Below, in pieces: positions 8,073 through 15,846 of a stretch of 32,589 nucleotides of DNA (its first letter is position 1; every line of letters begins with the position of its first letter). The DNA is from JBAYZQ01 sp041672385 (GTDB lineage: Bacteria > Spirochaetota > Spirochaetia > Sphaerochaetales > Sphaerochaetaceae). A model generated the notes under the pieces. It worked only from the letters and a program-made list of their open reading frames with translations. It made no database searches and was not told where the DNA came from. Position numbers and translations under genes: made by a program. Location of the stretch: positions 1 through 32,589 of the forward strand of contig JBAYZQ010000008.1 of assembly GCA_041672385.1 (NCBI GenBank), read 5' to 3'.

Positions 8073-8102
8073 ATAATACATTGATTATTACTTTATTTTC
8101 AA
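8073..8102 (-). promoter_or_regulatory. Promoter of the exported protein-hexokinase operon
   Basis: On the minus strand TTGAAA (8102-8097) and TATTAT (8078-8073) are 18 bases apart. The ATG at 8066 comes 6 bases after the -10 box, so transcription should begin at or next to the start codon. Confidence 0.55.
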
Positions 8103-8114
8103 CAAAAATTTTGG

Positions 8115-8123
8115 TAATATGAT
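8115..8123 (+). promoter_or_regulatory. -10 region of the sbcB promoter
   Basis: Overlapping TAATAT (8115-8120) and TATGAT (8118-8123) lie 5-8 bases before ATG 8129, with no Shine-Dalgarno. TTTCAA at 8097-8102 is a weak -35 candidate with a short 15-base spacer. It is the same six bases used as the -35 on the other strand. Confidence 0.4.
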
Positions 8124-8128
8124 TAAAT

Positions 8129-9544
8129 ATGAACAATAAAGAAACTTTTTTTTGGTATGATCTTGAAACTTTTGGATTATTACCGACTTTTGACCGAATA
8201 GCTCAATTTGCTGGACAAAGAACCGATATGGATTTAAATCCTATTGGACCTGAAATTATACTTTACTGCAAACTCAGTAAAGACTATCTTCCGGATCCTT
8301 TAGCTTGCCTTATTACTGGAATAACTCCAGATGAAGTAAACGCAAAAGGTAAATGTGAAAGTGAATTCATTGAAGCAATAAACAAAGAATTTTCTGTTCC
8401 AAACACCTGTACTGTTGGTTTTAATTCTATTCATTTTGATGATGAATTTATTCGAAATGCTCTTTATCGAAATTTCTTGAATCCCTATCAACGGGAATGG
8501 AAAAATAGAAACAGCAGATGGGATATTCTTGATTTAGTAAGAGCTTGTCATGATTTACGTCCAAAAGGATTTGTTTGGCCGGAAAAAAATCCAAATACTC
8601 AAAACCCTGTTTTTAAGCTAACAAGTCTTACTGAGGCAAATAAAATCAACCAAGAGGGAGCTCATGATGCAATGGTTGATGTAAGAGCAACGATAGCAAT
8701 CGCTGATCTTATTAAGAAAAAACAACCAAAACTTTTTGAATATTCCTTTGCAATTCGTAAAAAAGAAAGAATAAAAGAAATGCTAGGAAAACCTTTCGCT
8801 ACTCCTGTAATTATGACTGCAGCGGCCTTTACCAATCCAAATGGTTGTTCAACTTTAATTTGTCCAATTACAACTCAGTTAGAGGATTCAAATACAATTC
8901 TCTGTTTTGATTTGGCTTATGATATAGAACCTTTGTTTACCGCCTCAGAAGAAGATCTTCTAAAAACTCCAGGACTAGTTAGAGTTGCAGTTAATAAATG
9001 TCCAATGCTTTCTCCCCTTTCTGTTTTAAATGACAAATTGGCTACAAAACTTGGAATTGATAAGAAACTCTGCCTTTCAAGATATGAAAAATTAAAACAA
9101 CACAATGATTTGATTATTAAGCTAAGAAGTATTAAAGATAACTTTCAATTCCAAACAATTGAAGATACAGATTTTCAACTTTATAGTGGTGGCTTTTTTT
9201 CCGATCGCGACTATCAAACTTTTTCAATAATCAGGCAAGCTCCTCCAGAACAAAGACTTTTACTTTCACTAAACTATCAAGATACTAGAATACCTGAAAT
9301 GCTTTTCAGACACGTTGCTAGAAATTATCCTGAAGTATTAACAAATAGTCAAAAAGAACAGTTTAAATCTTTCTGTGCAAACAGAATTTTATGCCCACCA
9401 GGAAATTCTCTTTGCAATCTTCAATTCTTTGAACGTAAAATACAAGAAAAGCTTGAAAGTAACGACGTTTCCCCTAAAGAGAAATTGGTTCTTTCAAGCC
9501 TTAAAAATTATGGAATTAAGCTTAAAGATTCTTTATTTAAATAA
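8129..9544 (+). CDS. sbcB: Exodeoxyribonuclease I
   Basis: This 471-residue enzyme degrades single-stranded DNA 3' to 5' in recombination and repair. It has the DEDDh nuclease set with nearly the E. coli spacing: Asp11 and Glu13 (YDLETFG), Asp104 (FNSIHFDDEF), His179 and Asp184 (EGAHDAMVDVRAT). The SH3-like and C-terminal ExoI domains follow, with LSRYEKLKQH and YSGGFFSDRDYQ. The length matches the family (~475). There is no Shine-Dalgarno before ATG 8129; the -10 box lies almost on the start codon. The end overlaps the convergent kbl gene by 8 bp. ExoI is best known in Gammaproteobacteria, but base composition here matches the neighbours, so recent transfer is not indicated. No recBCD or sbcCD gene is in the window. 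Confidence 0.92.
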   Translation: MNNKETFFWYDLETFGLLPTFDRIAQFAGQRTDMDLNPIGPEIILYCKLSKDYLPDPLACLITGITPDEVNAKGKCESEFIEAINKEFSVPNTCTVGFNSIHFDDEFIRNALYRNFLNPYQREWKNRNSRWDILDLVRACHDLRPKGFVWPEKNPNTQNPVFKLTSLTEANKINQEGAHDAMVDVRATIAIADLIKKKQPKLFEYSFAIRKKERIKEMLGKPFATPVIMTAAAFTNPNGCSTLICPITTQLEDSNTILCFDLAYDIEPLFTASEEDLLKTPGLVRVAVNKCPMLSPLSVLNDKLATKLGIDKKLCLSRYEKLKQHNDLIIKLRSIKDNFQFQTIEDTDFQLYSGGFFSDRDYQTFSIIRQAPPEQRLLLSLNYQDTRIPEMLFRHVARNYPEVLTNSQKEQFKSFCANRILCPPGNSLCNLQFFERKIQEKLESNDVSPKEKLVLSSLKNYGIKLKDSLFK

Positions 9545-10739
9545 TATTAAACTTTTTTCCAACTCTAATAAAAGCATCTACTGCCTTTTTAACATCTTCA
9601 GTTGTATGAGAGGCAGTAAGTTGTACTCTAATTCTTGCCTTTCCTTTTGGAACTACTGGATAACAAAATCCAATAACGTAAACACCTTCCTCAAGTAATT
9701 CATCCGCCATTTTTACTGCTTTTACTTCATCATAAAGCATAACAGGAACAATTGCAGTATTTCCTTCAACTAAGTCAAATCCAGCTTTACTCATTAAATC
9801 TCTAAATAAAAGTGCATTGGCAATTGTCTTTTCTCTGTAGGGATTAGATTTTTCCAACATTTTTAAAACCTGAATTGTCCCACTTGCAATAGCTGGTGCT
9901 AAAGTATTTGAAAAAAGATAAGGTCTTGATCTTTGTCTATAAACATCAATGAGTTCTTTCTTACCACTTATACAACCACCACTGGCTCCACCAAGTGCTT
10001 TACCAAAAGTTGTCGTAATTAAATCAACTCTACCTTCAACCTTCCAGTATTCACTTGTTCCTCTTCCAGTTTGTCCAATGTAACCTGTAGCATGGGAATC
10101 ATCAACTAAAACAAGACACTTATATTCTTCAGCAAGGTCACAGATTTCATTCAACTTGGCAATATCACCATCCATTGAAAAAACTCCATCAGTACAAATC
10201 ATTTTTCGATTTAAATCTTTACTTTCTTCAAGACATCTTTTTAAATCAGCCATGTTTGAATGTTCATATCTAAACCTTTTAGCTTTACAAAGTCTAACTC
10301 CATCAATTATTGAGGCATGATTTAAGGCATCACTAATAATGGCGTCTTCTTGCCCTAATAAAGGTTCAAAAACAGCAGCATTTGCATCAAAACAAGATGA
10401 AAATAAAATAGTATCTTCAGTTCCCAAGAAATTACTTACTTTTTTTTCAAGCATTTTATGCAATTCTTGAGTTCCACAAATAAAACGAACACTGCTCATT
10501 CCATAACCCCAACGTTTGAGACCATTTATAGATGCTTTAATAACCTCTGGATTATCGGCAAGACCAAGATAATTATTTGAACAAAAGTTCAAAACTTTTT
10601 TAATTTGGCCATTCTTTGTTAAAATCTCAATTTCTCCCTTTTGAGGAGAATTGATAACTCTTTCTTCTTTGTAGAGGCCTTGTTTTTTCAAGTCCTGCGA
10701 AAACTCTAGTAATTCTTGTTGTAACTTAGAATTTAGCAT
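9537..10739 (-). CDS. kbl: 2-amino-3-ketobutyrate coenzyme A ligase (glycine C-acetyltransferase)
   Basis: This 400-residue PLP enzyme of the alpha-oxoamine synthase family cleaves 2-amino-3-ketobutyrate with CoA into glycine and acetyl-CoA. Key features are NYLGLADNPEV (56-66), DALNHASIIDG (137-147), and LVDDSHATGYIGQTGRG with Asp213 and His216. The PLP lysine is Lys247 in TTTFGKALGG. Length is normal. The gene follows tdh by 5 bases, with AGGAGAG before ATG 10739, so the two threonine-degrading enzymes are made together. This pairing distinguishes it from the related 8-amino-7-oxononanoate synthase (BioF), since no biotin genes are nearby. The 3' end overlaps sbcB by 8 bp. Confidence 0.92.
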   Translation of the reverse strand: MLNSKLQQELLEFSQDLKKQGLYKEERVINSPQKGEIEILTKNGQIKKVLNFCSNNYLGLADNPEVIKASINGLKRWGYGMSSVRFICGTQELHKMLEKKVSNFLGTEDTILFSSCFDANAAVFEPLLGQEDAIISDALNHASIIDGVRLCKAKRFRYEHSNMADLKRCLEESKDLNRKMICTDGVFSMDGDIAKLNEICDLAEEYKCLVLVDDSHATGYIGQTGRGTSEYWKVEGRVDLITTTFGKALGGASGGCISGKKELIDVYRQRSRPYLFSNTLAPAIASGTIQVLKMLEKSNPYREKTIANALLFRDLMSKAGFDLVEGNTAIVPVMLYDEVKAVKMADELLEEGVYVIGFCYPVVPKGKARIRVQLTASHTTEDVKKAVDAFIRVGKKFNII

Positions 10740-10744
10740 AATTT

Positions 10745-11695
10745 TTATCTCTCCTTTTGTTTTATGTTTTCAATCATTTCTTTTGTCATACGATCTAAAT
10801 TGTATTCCGGTTTCCAATCCCATTCAACCCGAGCTGCATAATCTTCAAGACAATTTGGCCAGGAATCAGCAATAGCTTGTTTTACAGGATCAATATTGTA
10901 GCTTATTGTAAAATTTGGAATATAATTTCTAATCCAGGCAGCTTGGTCTTCCGGACAAAAACTCATACTTGCAATATTAAAAGCATTTCTATGCCTCAAA
11001 CGGGCAGGATTTGCTTCCATAACTTGAATTGCTGCCTTTACAGCATCAGGCATATAAATCATATCCAGATAGGTATCATCTCTTAGAAAACATTCATAAT
11101 GTTGATGTCTAACTGCTTCATAGTATATTTCAACTGCGTAGTCAGTTGTTCCTCCACCAGGAGGAGTAAGACTACTTATAACTCCAGGAAATCTTACACC
11201 CCTAGTATCAACATCATATTTATGATAGTAGTAATCGCATAAAAGCTCTCCAGCGACTTTTGTAACACCATATATTGAAGTTGGTCGTTGCAAAGTATCT
11301 TGAGGGGTAAAATCTTTTGGAGTACTTGGACCAAAAGCACCAATGGAAGAAGGAGTAAATACTGCACAATGGTTTTCTCTAGCTACTTCAAGAGTTGTAA
11401 GTAACCCATCAATATTTATCCGCCAAGCAAAAAGTGGATTCTTTTCAGCATTTGCACTAAGTAAAGCTGCAAGATGATATATAGTATCTATTTTATGTTT
11501 ATTAACAATATCAGTTAACTTTTCTCCCTCTCGACAATCCATTTTATAAAATGGCCCAGACTGAATTAACTCCAAATTTACATCATTCCTTATATCCGTA
11601 AGAACAACATTATCTGCTCCATATTGTTTTCTGAGTCCAATTGAAATTTCACTTCCAAGTTGACCCAATGCACCAACAACAAGAATATTTTTCAT
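10745..11695 (-). CDS. tdh: L-threonine 3-dehydrogenase, short-chain (SDR/epimerase-like) type
   Basis: This 316-residue NAD-dependent enzyme would oxidise L-threonine to 2-amino-3-ketobutyrate, the substrate of the adjacent KBL. It is an extended SDR, not the zinc-dependent medium-chain Tdh of E. coli. The Rossmann motif GALGQLG is at 8-14. The catalytic pair Tyr142 and Lys146 lies in YGVTKVAGE, with PSSIGAFGPSTPKDFT at 115-130. The family resembles UDP-galactose epimerases, but operon partnership with kbl decides the function. I use ATG 11695, preceded by GGAGGA, not the in-frame TTG four codons earlier, which lies inside the ribosome binding site. A perfect-consensus promoter drives it, and the divergent XRE-cupin regulator is the obvious candidate controller. 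Confidence 0.9.
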   Translation of the reverse strand: MKNILVVGALGQLGSEISIGLRKQYGADNVVLTDIRNDVNLELIQSGPFYKMDCREGEKLTDIVNKHKIDTIYHLAALLSANAEKNPLFAWRINIDGLLTTLEVARENHCAVFTPSSIGAFGPSTPKDFTPQDTLQRPTSIYGVTKVAGELLCDYYYHKYDVDTRGVRFPGVISSLTPPGGGTTDYAVEIYYEAVRHQHYECFLRDDTYLDMIYMPDAVKAAIQVMEANPARLRHRNAFNIASMSFCPEDQAAWIRNYIPNFTISYNIDPVKQAIADSWPNCLEDYAARVEWDWKPEYNLDRMTKEMIENIKQKER

Positions 11696-11718
11696 ATATT
11701 CCTCCAATTAACAAATTC

Positions 11719-11747
11719 ATTATATTGAACAATATTTGATATGTCAA
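11719..11747 (-). promoter_or_regulatory. Consensus sigma-70 promoter of tdh-kbl
   Basis: On the minus strand TTGACA (11747-11742) and TATAAT (11724-11719) are separated by exactly 17 bases, matching the textbook consensus at every hexamer position. Such a strong promoter usually needs a repressor. A palindrome overlaps its -10 edge and spacer. Confidence 0.8.
11722..11735. promoter_or_regulatory. Candidate operator palindrome in the tdh promoter
   Basis: ATATTG-AA-CAATAT is a perfect 6-2-6 inverted repeat lying across the -10 edge and spacer of the tdh promoter. A similar site sits on the divergent regulator promoter. In AT-rich DNA a chance match is possible. Confidence 0.4.
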
Positions 11748-11820
11748 ACTTTTTTATATTTTAAACTATAAAATTTCTTTTTGTAATTCATTCATTCATC
11801 AGTATAAGCTTATTTTTTTA

Positions 11821-11850
11821 TTGACAATTTAACCCGCTAAATAATAGAAT
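11821..11850 (+). promoter_or_regulatory. Promoter of the XRE-cupin regulator operon
   Basis: TTGACA (11821-11826), an 18-base spacer and TAGAAT (11845-11850) are present. The start would be near 11857, leaving a ~22-nt leader with the ribosome site AGAGGAG. Confidence 0.6.
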
Positions 11851-11863
11851 ATATGAATATATT
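11848..11863. promoter_or_regulatory. Candidate autoregulatory palindrome
   Basis: AATATAT-GA-ATATATT is a perfect 7-2-7 inverted repeat covering the end of the -10 box and the expected start of transcription of the regulator. It has the same half-site length and 2-base centre as the site in the tdh promoter. Confidence 0.35.
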
Positions 11864-11878
11864 AAAGAGGAGAACAAA

Positions 11879-12457
11879 ATGTCAGAAAACCCTCCAATGA
11901 TTGGAAGAAACATACAAAAATTACGTTCAAAGAGAAATTTAACTTTGAATGTTCTTTCTGAAAAATCAGGCGTTTCGAAAGCTATGTTAAGTCAGATTGA
12001 ATCAAATAAAGTCAATCCTACAATAGCAACCGTTTGGAAAATTGCAAAGGGCCTCGATACAGACCTTCAAAATCTTTTAGAAACTAATTCAGAAGAAAAA
12101 AGGACTTTTTCTGTAAATCCAACTACCACAGAAACAGCTGCAAAACTGGAAACTATGGAAAATGGGGTTTTAATCAAAGTTCTTTCACCTTTGAATATGG
12201 TAGAAGATTTAGAAATCTACTTACTTACTTTCCCTCCTCATTCAACTCTTCCTTCTGAGCCTCATTTCCCTAATACTAAGGAATTTTTAACTGTTGTTAA
12301 GGGTCAAATAAGTGTAAAAGCGGGTGAAAACCACGCTGATTTGAAGAAAAATGACTTTATCATCTACCACAGTGATATTGAACATACAATTTCAAATAAC
12401 AGCAACCAAATTTCAGTTGTTCATATGGTTGTTCGTTATCAAAATAAAAGAGACTAA
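11879..12457 (+). CDS. XRE-family transcriptional regulator with C-terminal cupin domain
   Basis: This 192-residue regulator has an N-terminal helix-turn-helix (IGRNIQKLRSKRNLTLNVLSEKSGVSKAMLSQIESNKVNPT, about residues 8-48). A small cupin barrel follows (about 110-188; PSEPHFPNTKEFLTVVKGQISVKAG, DFIIYHSDIEHTISN). Established: XRE-cupin proteins often repress or activate amino-acid or polyamine catabolism genes, with the cupin binding a small effector. It is divergent from tdh-kbl and is followed 18 bases later by a transporter, so it probably controls both. The effector may be threonine, glycine or the transported solute (inference). AGAGGAG precedes ATG 11879. The paired palindromes at both promoters are its likely operators. 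Confidence 0.85.
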   Translation: MSENPPMIGRNIQKLRSKRNLTLNVLSEKSGVSKAMLSQIESNKVNPTIATVWKIAKGLDTDLQNLLETNSEEKRTFSVNPTTTETAAKLETMENGVLIKVLSPLNMVEDLEIYLLTFPPHSTLPSEPHFPNTKEFLTVVKGQISVKAGENHADLKKNDFIIYHSDIEHTISNNSNQISVVHMVVRYQNKRD

Positions 12458-12475
12458 CAATAGGAGATTTTTGGT

Positions 12476-13888
12476 ATGGAAGAAATAAAAACAGAAGAAA
12501 AAAACTCTGTCGGGATGATAATGTCTTATGCAACGGGAAAATTCCTTGCTGAATTTTTAACGGGAGCTTATGGAATAATGGTTTTTTTCTTTTTTGAAAA
12601 GGAAATGCATCTTAATCCATGGTATGTAACTATTGCAACAATAATTTATGCAATCTGGAATGCGGTGAATGACCCATTAATTGGATATTTAACCAATAAA
12701 AAAGCTCCCATGTCAAAAATATTTGGTCGACGTTTCCCTTGGATAGTAATTGGCCTTACTTTTTGTCTTTTAAGTTTTTGTCTTATTTTTGCACTTCCAA
12801 AATCTTGGGCAAATACAATAAATACTAGAGCTATTTTCATTTGGATGGTTATTTTTGTATGTTTATATGATGCTTTTTACACCTTATGGGAAGTAAACTA
12901 CCAAAGCCTCTATCCTGATAAATTTAGAAACGAAAAAGAACGAATCAGAGTTTCTGGAATTTCAACAGCAATTGGGGTTCTTGGGATTGTAGCTGGATTT
13001 TTAATCCCTCCTATGGTTTATGAATATGGAAACCCTGCCTCTTTTGCAAAAGCTGCGGTAATTATTCTTGTTATTGGAGTTATTGTTTCAATTCTGGGAA
13101 TTCCTGGACTAAAAGAAAATGATAAAATGATTGAAAGGTTTAAACTTAAACAGAATTTTGAAGAGAAACATCCTGAGGAAAAAGTATCTTTTGTTAAATC
13201 CATGAAAATCAATTTAAAAAATAAAAACCTTCTAGGATTACTATTATCTATGTTTTTCTATCAAAGTGGCTGTATGTGTATGACAAGCAGTGTTAATTAT
13301 GTTGTATCTGGAGTTTTAAATAAACCAAGCTCTGCATCAACTCCTATAATGGCTGCAATGTTAGTTGGGGCACTCTTATCAATTTTGATATGGACACGCC
13401 TTTCAAAAAAGATAACAAATAATATTAATATGTTGGTTGTTACATGTTTTATAATGGCTATTTTCTGTCTTCCTATGACTTTTATGAGAACAACTCTAGG
13501 TTACATTATTTTCATGGGACTTTGGGGACTTGGTTTTGGAGGTTTTTGGACTTTCTCGATTCCTGGGATGGCTGATATTGTCGATGATTTAGTAGTACAA
13601 CAGAAAAAAAGAAATGATGGAATAGTCATGGGTTTAAGGGCCTTTTTTATGAGACTTTCTTATGCTGTTCAAGCAATTACTTTTGCTCTTTGCCACCAAC
13701 TTACAGGTTTTAATCCTGAAAATGGTGCAATCCAAACTGCTAAAGCTAAAATGGGAATAAGCTTGCATTTTGCCTTTTTCCCAGCTATATATTTCATTCT
13801 TTCTGCACTTTGCTTAATAATTATCTGTAATTTATCAAATGAAAAGATTGAGTATAACCATAAAGAATTGAAAGCTTTAAATTTATAG
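12476..13888 (+). CDS. GPH-type (glycoside-pentoside-hexuronide) cation symporter of the MFS superfamily
   Basis: This 470-residue inner-membrane protein has about 12 hydrophobic segments. Signature GPH features are visible: AIWNAVNDPLIGYLTNKK near residues 60-77, followed by FGRRFPWIVIG. YDAFYTLWEVNYQSLYPD lies near residue 135-150. A mid-protein cytosolic loop is rich in charge (LKENDKMIERFKLKQNFEEKHPEEK). Established: characterised members carry sugars with Na+ or H+, but many are untested. TAGGAG precedes ATG 12476, and the gene is co-transcribed with the XRE-cupin regulator. No glycosidase is nearby and the divergent genes degrade threonine, so a non-sugar substrate should be considered; this is inference. 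The 3' end contains the promoter of the next operon. Confidence 0.8.
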   Translation: MEEIKTEEKNSVGMIMSYATGKFLAEFLTGAYGIMVFFFFEKEMHLNPWYVTIATIIYAIWNAVNDPLIGYLTNKKAPMSKIFGRRFPWIVIGLTFCLLSFCLIFALPKSWANTINTRAIFIWMVIFVCLYDAFYTLWEVNYQSLYPDKFRNEKERIRVSGISTAIGVLGIVAGFLIPPMVYEYGNPASFAKAAVIILVIGVIVSILGIPGLKENDKMIERFKLKQNFEEKHPEEKVSFVKSMKINLKNKNLLGLLLSMFFYQSGCMCMTSSVNYVVSGVLNKPSSASTPIMAAMLVGALLSILIWTRLSKKITNNINMLVVTCFIMAIFCLPMTFMRTTLGYIIFMGLWGLGFGGFWTFSIPGMADIVDDLVVQQKKRNDGIVMGLRAFFMRLSYAVQAITFALCHQLTGFNPENGAIQTAKAKMGISLHFAFFPAIYFILSALCLIIICNLSNEKIEYNHKELKALNL

Positions 13889-13896
13889 AGTACAAT
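13868..13896 (+). promoter_or_regulatory. Promoter of prfA-prmC-rel inside the transporter gene end
   Basis: TTGAAA (13868-13873), a 17-base spacer and TACAAT (13891-13896) are present. The -35 lies within the last codons of the transporter gene. Transcription would begin near 13903, with AGGAGA at 13908-13913 before GTG 13922. Confidence 0.6.
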
Positions 13897-13921
13897 GAAT
13901 GCAGTTTAGGAGAATCACAAA

Positions 13922-14986
13922 GTGCTAGAAAAATTAGAAGAATTCAAGCTTCAACTTGAAAAAATAGATAATAAAATTTCTCAACCCGATACTATGAGAG
14001 ATATGAACAAATATAAAGCTTTAATGAAAGAAAGAGCTCATATTTCTCCTATAATTGAAGAATTGGTAAAACTCAAATCCTTTAAAGAAGAACTTCAGGA
14101 AGCAAACAACATATTAAGAACGGAAAATGACCCAGAACTTATTTCAATGGCAAAAGAAGAAATCGGTGAATTAAAGAAAAACATCGAAAAGACTGAAAAC
14201 CAAGCAAAAATGTTGATTATTCCTCCAGATCCACTTGATGGAAAAAATATTATTATGGAAATCAGAGCAGGTACTGGTGGAGAAGAAGCAGCATTATTTG
14301 CTTCAGATCTTTATCGAATGTACTCCCATTATGCTGAAACGAAAAACTGGACATTAGAAACAATCAGTTTAAATGACACCGGAATTGGTGGAATAAAAGA
14401 AATCGTTTTTTCAATAAGCGGAAAAGCTGTTTACGGAAACCTCCGATTTGAAAGTGGCGTACATAGAGTTCAAAGAGTTCCAGAGACTGAATCCGGTGGC
14501 CGAGTACATACCTCTGCTGTGACTGTTGCAGTTCTTCCGGAAGCCGAAGAAACCGATATTGAAATTAAACCTGAAGACCTTAAAATTGATGTTATGAGAG
14601 CCGGTGGACCTGGTGGACAATGTGTTAACACTACTGATAGTGCCGTTAGACTTACCCACCTTCCTACAGGTCTTGTTGTAATACAACAGGACGAAAAGTC
14701 CCAGCTAAAAAATAAAGTAAAAGCTTTAAGAGTACTTAGATCACGTTTATACGACCTTGAAGAAGAAAAGAAAAGGAAAGAAAGGGCTGAAAACCGAAAA
14801 AGCCAAGTTGGAACTGGCGATAGAAGTGAAAGAATAAGAACCTACAATTTCCCACAAAATAGAGTTACTGACCATAGAGTTAATTTAACTTTATATAGAC
14901 TTGATCAAATTATGTCAGGTGATCTTCAAGAAATTATCGATACTTTAAAAGTATCCGCCGGTGAAGAAGCTTTAAAGGAAGCTTGA
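13922..14986 (+). CDS. prfA: Peptide chain release factor 1
   Basis: This 354-residue factor ends translation at UAA and UAG codons. The peptidyl-tRNA hydrolysis motif GGQ is at 231-233 within GGPGGQCVNTTDSAVRLTH. The codon-reading PxT motif is PET at 187-189 (RVPETESGGRVHTSAVTVAV), which marks RF1 rather than RF2. An N-terminal helical coiled region (1-100) precedes. The residue after GGQ is Cys, a variable position often His or Ser. Translation starts at GTG, supported by AGGAGA at the right distance. The TGA stop overlaps the ATG of prmC by one base (TGATG), coupling the factor to the methylase that modifies its GGQ glutamine. Confidence 0.95.
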   Translation: MLEKLEEFKLQLEKIDNKISQPDTMRDMNKYKALMKERAHISPIIEELVKLKSFKEELQEANNILRTENDPELISMAKEEIGELKKNIEKTENQAKMLIIPPDPLDGKNIIMEIRAGTGGEEAALFASDLYRMYSHYAETKNWTLETISLNDTGIGGIKEIVFSISGKAVYGNLRFESGVHRVQRVPETESGGRVHTSAVTVAVLPEAEETDIEIKPEDLKIDVMRAGGPGGQCVNTTDSAVRLTHLPTGLVVIQQDEKSQLKNKVKALRVLRSRLYDLEEEKKRKERAENRKSQVGTGDRSERIRTYNFPQNRVTDHRVNLTLYRLDQIMSGDLQEIIDTLKVSAGEEALKEA

Positions 14987-15846
14987 TGACTATTCAAGAG
15001 GCAAAACTCAAAGCTGCTGAAAAGCTAAAAACAAAAAGCCCTACTCCAGAATTGGACAGTAGGGTTATTTTGTCTGAACTTTTAAAGCTTAATCAATCTC
15101 AATTGATAATCAACTACAAAATGCAACTTTCACCAACTCAAGAAACTCAATTCTTTAATCAGATAGAAAAGAGAGAACACCATGTTCCTGTGGCTTATAT
15201 AATTGGGAAAAAGGAGTTCTATGCAAGAGATTTTTTTGTAAATGAACATACTTTAATTCCACGTCCTGACACTGAAATTCTAGTTTCCAAAGCTCTTGAG
15301 TACCTTAAGAAAAATGCAAAAAAAACCGAAGAATTTTCTATATTAGATTTATGTACAGGAACAGGTTGTATTGGAATATCCCTAGCCTCTGAAGCCGAAA
15401 AAGAATACAAACTTAAGCTAACTTTAGCTGATATTGATGAAGAAGCATTGAAAATTGCTAAAAGAAACTCACATTTCATACAAAAAACACCTTTATTTTT
15501 CAAAATAAGCGATTTGTTTACTAACTTAAGTAATGAAAAATATGATATAATCACTGCAAATCCTCCTTATTTAACCCAAGATTGGATTGAAGATTTAGAG
15601 GAAGATGTTAAGTTAGAACCTAAACTAGCACTTTATGGACATTCAAAAGATGGCTTAGGACTAATTAACAAATTATTGGATAATGCTGCTTATCATTTAA
15701 ACAGTGGTTCTGCGGTATTTATTGAATGTGATTTCCGTCAAGTACAATTGGTTAAAAAAAAGTTCCTTGAAAAGGGATTTTCTTCAGTTAAAATCGAAAA
15801 GGACTTAAACGGATGTAACAGGGTTGTATGGGCAAAATATGCATGA
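14986..15846 (+). CDS. prmC: Release factor glutamine N5-methyltransferase
   Basis: This 286-residue enzyme methylates the GGQ glutamine of release factors using S-adenosylmethionine. An N-terminal helical domain (1-85) binds the release factor. The SAM fold has the motif DLCTGTGCIG (121-130), an acidic ADIDEEAL motif (148-155), and the catalytic NPPY at 192-195. I use ATG 14986, which overlaps the prfA stop, rather than the TTG one codon earlier. The length agrees with the PrmC/HemK family. It is co-transcribed with its substrate gene and overlaps rel by 8 bases, giving a tightly coupled translation and stringent-response operon. Confidence 0.93.
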   Translation: MTIQEAKLKAAEKLKTKSPTPELDSRVILSELLKLNQSQLIINYKMQLSPTQETQFFNQIEKREHHVPVAYIIGKKEFYARDFFVNEHTLIPRPDTEILVSKALEYLKKNAKKTEEFSILDLCTGTGCIGISLASEAEKEYKLKLTLADIDEEALKIAKRNSHFIQKTPLFFKISDLFTNLSNEKYDIITANPPYLTQDWIEDLEEDVKLEPKLALYGHSKDGLGLINKLLDNAAYHLNSGSAVFIECDFRQVQLVKKKFLEKGFSSVKIEKDLNGCNRVVWAKYA

